From NCBI GenBank assembly GCA_017998575.1, contig JAGOCV010000270.1, forward strand, positions 1 to 5,567: a DNA stretch of 5,567 nt. Direction: 5' to 3'. The DNA comes from Burkholderiaceae bacterium (lineage in GTDB: Bacteria; Pseudomonadota; Gammaproteobacteria; Burkholderiales; Burkholderiaceae). Positions 1 through 4,574 of this stretch are shown piece by piece. Numbering within the stretch: position 1 is the first letter of the stretch; each line of letters begins with the position of its first letter. Below the pieces are notes generated by a model that ran no database searches, was not told where the DNA came from, and was given only the letters and a program-made list of their open reading frames with translations. The position numbers were made by a program, and so were the translations under genes.

Positions 1-663
1 CGGCTGGTGCGCTCCAAGGGCGTCGGCGTGTACTTCGTGACGCAGAACCCGCTCGACATCCCCGACAGCGTGCTGGCCCAGCTGGGCAACCGCGTGCAGC
101 ACGCGCTGCGCGCCTTCACGCCGCGCGACCAGAAGGCCGTCAAGGCCACGGCGCAGACCATGCGCCAGAAGCCCGGCCTGGACATCGAAGCCGCCATCAC
201 CGAGCTGGCCGTGGGCGAGGCTCTCGTCAGCCTGCTCGACGCCAAGGGGCGCCCCGGCATCACCGAGCGCGTGTACGTGCTGCCGCCAGGCAGCCAGATC
301 GGCCCGATCACGCCGCAGCAGCGCCAGGCGCTGGTGGCCGGCTCGCTGGTGGCCGGCGTGTACGAGAAGGCTGTCGACCGCGAATCGGCCTACGAGATCC
401 TGAAAGGCCGTGCCGGCGACGCCGCCGAAGGGGCTGCGCAGGCGAAGAAGACCGGCAAGGCAGCGCCCGCCGCCGCCACCGAGCAGGAATCGGGCATGTT
501 CAACGACATCCTGTTCGGCTCCACCGGACCGCGTGGCGGCAAGCGCGACGGCCTGGTGCAGACCATGGCCAAGTCGGCCGTGCGCACCATGGGCACGACC
601 ATGGGCCGCGAGATCCTGCGCGGCGTGCTGGGCGGCATCTTCGGCGGCAAGAAGGGGCGCTGA
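1..663 (+). CDS. HerA-like ATPase/helicase, YjgR (DUF853) family, C-terminal part
   Basis: The frame is open from the first base (RLVRSKGVG...) to TGA at 661-663, giving 220 codons. The protein therefore begins left of the window, and the internal GTG at 7 is not its start. The stretch [20 protein letters not shown] followed by [18 protein letters not shown] is characteristic of the end of the RecA-like fold in YjgR/DUF853 proteins, which are usually about 500 residues. Walker A and B would lie in the missing part. After it come a helical region rich in Ala and Lys and a Gly-rich tail ending [10 protein letters not shown]. Family members are predicted cytoplasmic ATPases related to the HerA/FtsK DNA translocases; their physiological role is poorly known. 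The gene converges on the anti-sigma gene with only 25 bp between stop codons and has no evident link to the metal system. Family call is firm, function is not. Confidence 0.9.
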   Translation, partial: RLVRSKGVGVYFVTQNPLDIPDSVLAQLGNRVQHALRAFTPRDQKAVKATAQTMRQKPGLDIEAAITELAVGEALVSLLDAKGRPGITERVYVLPPGSQIGPITPQQRQALVAGSLVAGVYEKAVDRESAYEILKGRAGDAAEGAAQAKKTGKAAPAAATEQESGMFNDILFGSTGPRGGKRDGLVQTMAKSAVRTMGTTMGREILRGVLGGIFGGKKGR

Positions 664-688
664 AGCCCCAGGGTGCTGATCTGCGCGG

Positions 689-1330
689 CTACCAGCGCAG
701 CAGCCAGCGCCCCGCCACCGCGCCGGCCAGCGTCACCAGCGCGATGCCGGCCACGTACCAGACCGCCAGGAACGGCGCGGCCAGCTCCGGGCAATGCAGC
801 GCGTAAACGGCCGCGCCGACGCCACCTGCCAGGGCGCCCGCCGCCGCACCCGCGGCCACCGGCCGCGTCGGCGCCAGGGAACGCAGGGCCGCCAGGCTGG
901 CCACCCAGATGGGCAGCGCAATGAACCCGATGCTGAACGCGCAACTGCGCCAGGTCTGTCCCCACAGCAAGGCGCCACGTTCGGCCGGCGGCGCGCCCAG
1001 CCAGACCGCGGCGGCCAGCAGCCAGAGGCCCGCGAGCGGCAGCACAAAGCCCCATGCCGCACGACCCAGCCGCACACCCGGCCGCCCCAGCCGCTCGGCC
1101 GCGACAAAGCCGGCAACGCCGATCGCCAGCGGAAACAGCACCTTGACCCAGAACATCGGCCATTGCGCCACCTCTACCAGCCCGGGGCGCACGCCGTACT
1201 CCACGGCCATGATGAGCATCGCCAGCGGCACGCCGGCCAGCAGCGCCAGCCCCATTCGCCGTGCGGCCGCATGGCGCGGCACGGGCGGGGCGTCGGCGGC
1301 CAGCAGATCGATGAGGCGATCGGTTTTCAT
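689..1330 (-). CDS. nrsF: NrsF-type membrane anti-sigma factor (DUF1109)
   Basis: This is a 213-residue polytopic inner-membrane protein with about six hydrophobic helices at roughly residues 26-45, 58-78, 92-112, 131-150, 157-177 and 185-208. The short cytoplasmic N-terminus (MKTDRLIDLLAADAPPVP) is the typical opening of DUF1109 proteins. In this family the protein binds and inactivates the SigF-type ECF factor encoded beside it. There are exactly two cysteines, C130 at the start of helix 4 and C180 just before helix 6. From memory, the Caulobacter homologue has two cysteines at almost the same positions that matter for the response to heavy metals; by inference they are the sensor here. The ATG overlaps the sigF stop (ATGA at 1330-1327), and a GGAG lies six bases upstream (1340-1337), so the two proteins should be translated together. 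Confidence in the family is high; the inducing signal is inferred. Confidence 0.9.
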   Translation of the reverse strand: MKTDRLIDLLAADAPPVPRHAAARRMGLALLAGVPLAMLIMAVEYGVRPGLVEVAQWPMFWVKVLFPLAIGVAGFVAAERLGRPGVRLGRAAWGFVLPLAGLWLLAAAVWLGAPPAERGALLWGQTWRSCAFSIGFIALPIWVASLAALRSLAPTRPVAAGAAAGALAGGVGAAVYALHCPELAAPFLAVWYVAGIALVTLAGAVAGRWLLRW

Positions 1331-1878
1331 GTGGCGCTCCGCAGGCGTGCGGCCAGGGCCTTGAGCCCGCGGTGGATGCCGACTTTCACGGCCGATTCCG
1401 ACATGCCTGTGAGCCGGGCCGTCTCGGCCACCGACAGGCCTTCGAGCTTGACGTGGCGGATCGGCAGCCGCTGGCGGTCGGGCAGGCCCTGCAGCAGGCC
1501 ATCGACGTCACGGCGCGCGTCGCTGGCCTCGGTGGCCGATTCGGCGAACACGGCCAGGTCATCATCGAGCGGATCGTGCAGCGCCTCGCGGCGCGACTTG
1601 GCGCGCAGCAGGTCGATCAGCTTGTAGCGCGCGATCGCATGCACCCAGGCCGTCAGCGGCTGGTCGCTCTGATAGGTGTGGCGCTGGTTGTGCATGGCGA
1701 GCAGGCATTCCTGGACAAGATCTTCGACTTCATCGGGCCAGCCAAACAGGCGCCGGGCGAGAAATGCGCGCAGATGCCGGCTGGCGCGCGAGAGGAACTC
1801 CCGATACGACGCGGCGTCGCCCGCCAGCCCGGCCAGGAACAGGCTGCGCAACTCGGCTTCGACGTCTCGGATGTTCAT
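1327..1878 (-). CDS. sigF: ECF RNA polymerase sigma factor, SigF type
   Basis: This 183-residue protein has the two-domain ECF architecture. Sigma-2 spans about residues 25-95, with region 2.2-2.4 motifs DEVEDLVQECLLAMH and PLTAWVHAIARYKLIDLLR. An acidic linker follows (DPLDDDLAVFAE). Sigma-4 spans about 125-180, with a helix-turn-helix reading GLSVAETARLTGMSESAVKV and then HRGLKAL. It should direct RNA polymerase to metal- or redox-responsive promoters when released from NrsF. It is the first gene of a two-gene operon with nrsF, divergent from the bufferin operon. The ATG at 1878 is the first usable start after the promoter at 1921-1896. That leaves a leader of only about 10 nt with no good Shine-Dalgarno, an odd feature for a sigma gene. 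The genomic pairing with DUF1109 and DUF2282/DUF692/DUF2063 genes matches the SigF group. Family call is firm; the specific SigF name rests on partner genes and promoter motif. Confidence 0.92.
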   Translation of the reverse strand: MNIRDVEAELRSLFLAGLAGDAASYREFLSRASRHLRAFLARRLFGWPDEVEDLVQECLLAMHNQRHTYQSDQPLTAWVHAIARYKLIDLLRAKSRREALHDPLDDDLAVFAESATEASDARRDVDGLLQGLPDRQRLPIRHVKLEGLSVAETARLTGMSESAVKVGIHRGLKALAARLRSAT

Positions 1879-1883
1879 CTGGC

Positions 1884-1893
1884 AGGTCGACCT
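1884..1893. repeat. 10-bp palindrome at the sigF transcription start
   Basis: AGGTCGACCT is a perfect palindrome. It begins three bases downstream of the sigF -10 element and ends six bases before the ATG, so it covers the expected transcription start and the whole short leader. It could be an operator half-site or chance. No second copy is seen in the divergent promoter. Confidence 0.35.
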
Positions 1894-1895
1894 AG

Positions 1896-1921
1896 TTCGT
1901 ACCAGCGGCGCCGCAGGTTAC
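1896..1921 (-). promoter_or_regulatory. SigF-type promoter of sigF-nrsF
   Basis: On the minus strand, GTAACC (1921-1916) is followed by exactly 16 bases and then CGAA (1899-1896), reading on as CGAACTAGG. This is the -35/-10 pair that I recall for SigF promoters of Caulobacter, and the same pair with the same spacing occurs on the plus strand 70-odd bases away. Transcription should start a few bases downstream of 1896, which leaves only about 10 nt before the sigF ATG at 1878. The arrangement implies that SigF activates its own gene and that of its inhibitor. The spacer contains a GC-only palindrome (GCGGCGCCGC, 1905-1914). Confidence 0.85.
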
Positions 1922-1989
1922 AGCGGACTCTCCGGCGATGCGAAAGAACGGCGCGATGAAAAAAATCTGTCGCCATTGTGCCCGCGGGC

Positions 1990-2015
1990 GTAACCGGCGC
2001 GGGCCCGGCCGCGAA
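1990..2015 (+). promoter_or_regulatory. SigF-type promoter of the bufferin operon
   Basis: GTAACC (1990-1995), 16 bases, then CGAA (2012-2015), reading on as CGAACTAGC. It matches the sigF promoter on the other strand in both boxes, in spacer length and in four extra bases (CTAG) after the -10 element. The expected start of transcription is near 2020-2024, giving a leader of about 47-50 nt before the bufA1 ATG. It should place bufA1, bufB1, bufC1 and the doxX gene under direct SigF control. Confidence 0.87.
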
Positions 2016-2025
2016 CTAGCTTGCA

Positions 2026-2045
2026 GCCCGGCCAGGCGGTCGGGC
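2026..2045 (+). promoter_or_regulatory. Stem-loop in the bufA1 mRNA leader
   Basis: GCCCGGCC (2026-2033) pairs with GGTCGGGC (2038-2045) around the tetraloop AGGC. This makes an eight-pair stem with one internal G-U pair. It sits just after the expected transcription start and ends 12 bases before the AGGAG ribosome site, which it leaves single-stranded. Such 5'-terminal hairpins can protect highly expressed mRNAs from decay; that role is inferred. In sequence this GC-rich, hairpins of this size also arise by chance. Confidence 0.5.
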
Positions 2046-2057
2046 ACATACCCCAAC

Positions 2058-2062
2058 AGGAG
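2058..2062 (+). promoter_or_regulatory. Strong ribosome binding site of bufA1
   Basis: AGGAG with seven bases to the ATG at 2070 is the best Shine-Dalgarno site seen in the operon. It fixes the start of the precursor peptide and suggests that the peptide is made in excess over its maturation enzymes, whose genes have weaker or coupled starts. Confidence 0.85.
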
Positions 2063-2069
2063 CCTTCCC

Positions 2070-2354
2070 ATGACCCATCGCACCCTCGTCATCGCCGCCG
2101 CCTTCGCCGCCCTTTCCACCGGCGCCGCCCTCGCCCAGGACAAACCCATGGCCGACAAGATGGCCAAGATGGAGAAGTGCTACGGCGTCGCCATGGCCGG
2201 CAAGAACGACTGCGCCGCCGGCCCCGGCACCACCTGCGCCGGCACCTCCAAGATGGACTACCAGGCCAATGCGTGGAAGAACGTGCCGGCCGGCACCTGC
2301 ACCACCATGAAGACGCCCAAGGGCATGGGCTCGCTGACACCGATGAAGTCCTGA
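2070..2354 (+). CDS. bufA1: Bufferin-type RiPP precursor, BufA1 (DUF2282)
   Basis: This 94-residue precursor has a Sec signal peptide (hydrophobic core [15 protein letters not shown]) with a likely cut after A20-L21-A22, leaving a mature peptide of about 72 residues. The mature part has four cysteines, C37, C48, C56 and C77, in the DUF2282 pattern EKCYGVA-AGKNDCA-(C)AG-GTC. In bufferins, cysteines of this core are oxidised to sulfur-containing oxazole rings by the MNIO enzyme, and the exported peptide binds copper in the periplasm; this is family knowledge. Eight methionines, M27, M31, M34, M42, M62, M80, M86 and M92, flank the core, and a tail of 17 residues follows the last Cys. Both could add copper ligands (inference). 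The ATG at 2070 is chosen for the AGGAG upstream and because earlier in-frame starts lie upstream of the promoter. It is the first gene of the operon; bufB1 follows after 4 bp. Confidence 0.92.
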   Translation: MTHRTLVIAAAFAALSTGAALAQDKPMADKMAKMEKCYGVAMAGKNDCAAGPGTTCAGTSKMDYQANAWKNVPAGTCTTMKTPKGMGSLTPMKS

Positions 2355-2358
2355 ACGC

Positions 2359-3219
2359 ATGAACGCCGCAGCGCTTTCCGTCGGGCTCGGGCTCAAGCCG
2401 GCGCACTACGGCGAGGCGCTGGGCGCCCGTGCGCCGGGCCTGTGGTTCGAGTTCCATGCCGAGAACCACATGGTCGACGGCGGGCCGCGCCTGGCGTGGC
2501 TGGAACGGCTGCGCGCCCGTCATCCCGTGTCGTTGCACGGCGTGGGGTTGTCGCTGGCCGGCGATGCGCCGCCCGACGCCGCGCACCTGGCCCGCTTCGC
2601 GGCGCTGGTGCGTCGCATCGAACCCGCGCTGGTCTCCGAGCACCTGGCGTGGTCCGGCGTGGCCGGCGCGGCGTTTCCCGATCTGCTGCCGTTTCCGCGC
2701 AGCCAGGCAGCGCTGATCCGCATCGCCGACAACATCGACCGCGTGCAGCAGGCCATCGGGCGCACGCTGGCGATCGAGAACCCGTCGCACTACCTGGCCA
2801 TCGACGGCCACGCGTGGGACGAACCCGACTTCCTGGCGGAGCTGACGCGCCGCACCGGCTGCGGTCTGCTGCTCGACCTCAACAACATCAATGTCTCCGG
2901 TGCCAACCTGCGCGCGTGCAGCGGCGACTCCATCGATACATATGCGCTCAGGTACCTCGATGCCTTTGCGCTGGGCGCCGTGACCGAAGTACACCTGGCC
3001 GGCCACAGCCGCGATCCGCTGCTGGGCGATGCGCTGCTGATCGATTCGCACGACGCGCCGGTGGACCCGGCCGTGTGGGCGCTGTACGAAGAATTGCTGG
3101 CGCGCACCGGCCCGTTGCCCACGCTGATCGAGCGCGACGCCGAGGTGCCCACCTTCGGCGAACTGATGGCCGAGCGCGCCACCGCATTGCGGCTGATGGC
3201 CCGGGGTGTGCCCGCATGA
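2359..3219 (+). CDS. bufB1: MNIO bufferin maturase, BufB1 (DUF692)
   Basis: This 286-residue cytoplasmic enzyme has the TIM-barrel fold and multinuclear non-haem iron site of the MNIO (DUF692) family, whose size it matches. The visible family motifs, which carry the likely iron ligands, are GLGLKPAHY (10-18), EFHAENHM (31-38), HGVGLSL (H60), SEHLAWS (E94, H95), ENPSHYL (E140, N141), LLLDLNNINVS (D173, N175, N176), EVHLAGH (E210, H212, H216), DSHDAPV (D229, H231) and LIERD (E258). Related enzymes oxidise peptide cysteines with O2; the adjacent DUF2282 precursor is the obvious substrate. The ATG is 4 bp after the bufA1 stop with no strong ribosome site, so translation is probably coupled. The end overlaps bufC1 (ATGA at 3216-3219). 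No key motif looks damaged, so the enzyme should be active. Confidence 0.94.
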   Translation: MNAAALSVGLGLKPAHYGEALGARAPGLWFEFHAENHMVDGGPRLAWLERLRARHPVSLHGVGLSLAGDAPPDAAHLARFAALVRRIEPALVSEHLAWSGVAGAAFPDLLPFPRSQAALIRIADNIDRVQQAIGRTLAIENPSHYLAIDGHAWDEPDFLAELTRRTGCGLLLDLNNINVSGANLRACSGDSIDTYALRYLDAFALGAVTEVHLAGHSRDPLLGDALLIDSHDAPVDPAVWALYEELLARTGPLPTLIERDAEVPTFGELMAERATALRLMARGVPA

Positions 3220-4004
3220 CCGCCGTCAGCCTGCACGACTTCCAGCAGGGCTTCGCTCGCGCGCTGTTCGCGCCGGCACCGGCTGTCGATCCGTCGGTGG
3301 GCGGCACCGTCCGGAGCCTCGCCGCGCAGCCCGCCTTCGCCGTTTACCGCAACACCGTCATGAAGGGCTGCATCGACGCGCTGGAGGCCAACTATCCCGC
3401 CGTGGTGCAACTGGTAGGACGCGACTGGTTCCGCGCCGCGGCCGCCTTGCATGTGACGCAGTCGCCGCCGCGGGATCCCCGCCTGCTGCGTTATGGTGAG
3501 GCCTTTGCGGCCTTCCTGCGCGACTTCCCGGCCGCGGCCAGCCTGCCCTACCTGCCAGCCGTGGCCGCGCTCGACCGCGCATGGACCGAGTGCCACGCTG
3601 CCGCCGATGCGCCCGTGCTCGATGCCGCCGCGCTGACCGAACTGGCCGCGATGGGGCCCGAGGCGATGGGCGACCTGCGGTTGACGCCCCACCCCGCCGC
3701 ACGCTGGCACTGGGCCGCCGACATGCCGGTTCACTCGCTGTGGTCGCGCAACCGCGCCGCCCTGGCCGCGGATGCCGATCTGCACGACATCGTCTGGCAA
3801 GGCGAAGGCAGCCTGCTCACACGCCCGTTCGAAACCGTCGAATGGTGCGCGCTGGGCGCGGGCGGCTGCGCGCTGCTGGATGCCTGTGCGGCCGGCGCGA
3901 CGCTGGCCGAAGCAGCCGGCGCCGCGCTCGACGCCGAGCCCGCCTGCGATCTGGCCGGACTGCTGGCGCTGCTGGTGGGCCGTGGCGCGTTCACCGGTCG
4001 ATGA
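3216..4004 (+). CDS. bufC1: MNIO partner protein, BufC1/HvfC-like (DUF2063)
   Basis: This 262-residue protein is needed, in studied MNIO systems, to present the precursor peptide to the oxidase. The N-terminal DUF2063 helical domain (about 1-125) shows LHDFQQGFARALF, FAVYRNTVMKGCIDALEANYP, LVGRDWFRAAA, SPPRDPRLLRYGEAFAAFL and LPYLPAVAALDRAW. The C-terminal part (about 155-262, from LRLTPHPAA through HSLWSRNR to TVEW) resembles the peptide-recognition half of such partners. The domain is sometimes annotated as putative DNA-binding, which the context argues against. The start is the ATG overlapping the bufB1 stop, with GGGG about nine bases upstream; the frame is open further left but only through bufB1. 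Three cysteines close together (C211, C218, C224) are unusual and need not be functional. The doxX gene follows after 22 bp. Confidence 0.92.
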   Translation: MTAVSLHDFQQGFARALFAPAPAVDPSVGGTVRSLAAQPAFAVYRNTVMKGCIDALEANYPAVVQLVGRDWFRAAAALHVTQSPPRDPRLLRYGEAFAAFLRDFPAAASLPYLPAVAALDRAWTECHAAADAPVLDAAALTELAAMGPEAMGDLRLTPHPAARWHWAADMPVHSLWSRNRAALAADADLHDIVWQGEGSLLTRPFETVEWCALGAGGCALLDACAAGATLAEAAGAALDAEPACDLAGLLALLVGRGAFTGR

Positions 4005-4026
4005 GCCGAATCCTTCAGGACACATC

Positions 4027-4515
4027 ATGCGAACCATCCACAGGCAGATCCCCCCGCACATCCCGTCGCGATCAGCCCCGATTCATGTGCGCACCTCGGC
4101 TTGGCTCGCGCAACGGCTCGAGGCTGCCACGCCGCACGACCTGCTCGCACTGGCCAACCGCATCGGCATCGCGGCGATCTTCTTCCTGTCGGGCCGCACC
4201 AAGGTGGATGGCTGGTTCAGTGTCAACGACAGCGCGATCGCGCTGTTCCGCGACGAGTACCGCCTTACCTTGATCGCGCCCGAGGCCGCCGCCTGGCTGG
4301 CCGCCGGGGCCGAGCACCTGTTCCCGCTGCTGCTGGTGCTGGGCCTGTTCACGCGGCTGTCGGCGCTGGCGCTGCTGGGCATGACGCTGGTGATCCAGCT
4401 GTTCGTCTATCCCGATGCCTGGCCCACCCATCTGTCGTGGGCGGCGCTGCTGCTGTACCTGGCAGGGCGCGGCGGCGGGCGCGTGTCGCTGGACCATCTC
4501 GTGCGCATCGCCTGA
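4027..4515 (+). CDS. DoxX-family membrane protein of the bufferin operon (BufD/HvfX-like)
   Basis: This 162-residue inner-membrane protein has four predicted helices (about 40-56, 84-106, 110-127 and 132-147). The DoxX signatures are RIGIAAIFFLSGRTKV, AEHLFPLLLVLGLFTRL and LVIQLFVYPDAWPTHLSW. A hydrophilic N-terminus of about 38 residues with H5, H11 and H20 precedes helix 1 and should be cytoplasmic. There is no cysteine, so any metal or redox role would have to use other residues. DoxX proteins often close MNIO operons (HvfX in Haemophilus-type clusters); the exact function is unclear, with membrane redox chemistry or help in peptide maturation or export as candidates. The ATG at 4027 has AGGA (4017-4020) six bases upstream. 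An ATG at 4001 that overlaps the bufC1 stop is in another frame. Family is certain, role is inferred from operon position. Confidence 0.9.
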   Translation: MRTIHRQIPPHIPSRSAPIHVRTSAWLAQRLEAATPHDLLALANRIGIAAIFFLSGRTKVDGWFSVNDSAIALFRDEYRLTLIAPEAAAWLAAGAEHLFPLLLVLGLFTRLSALALLGMTLVIQLFVYPDAWPTHLSWAALLLYLAGRGGGRVSLDHLVRIA

Positions 4516-4574
4516 TGCCTCATGGGGGTGTGCGGAGCGCCCGCGCCACGATCCGGTGATACGCTGCCGGCACT

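Noticed and set aside
681..700. Inverted repeat CTGCGC/GCGCAG between the convergent ends of the YjgR-type gene and nrsF
   Set aside because: Six pairs with an eight-base loop and no T-run on either strand; it overlaps the nrsF stop. Not enough to call a terminator.
1938..2069. In-frame ATG codons at 1938 and 1956 that would extend bufA1 upstream ([11 protein letters not shown]...)
   Set aside because: They lie upstream of the SigF promoter and would not be in its transcript; they lack a ribosome site and would bury the signal peptide. The ATG at 2070 has AGGAG at the right distance.
2442..3215. Long open stretch in the bufC1 frame running back through bufB1
   Set aside because: It is Arg-rich out-of-frame translation of bufB1. 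Homology to DUF2063 starts at the ATG at 3216.
2790..4061. 423-codon minus-strand reading frame opposite bufB1/bufC1
   Set aside because: Low-complexity, Gly/Arg/Gln-rich translation typical of the strand opposite GC-rich genes; no recognisable domain, and two strong genes occupy the plus strand.
4528..4549. Possible hairpin after the doxX gene (GTG-GCGG/CCGC-CAC)
   Set aside because: The stem is interrupted, has no T-run and could be chance in GC-rich DNA. A terminator for the bufferin operon cannot be assigned.
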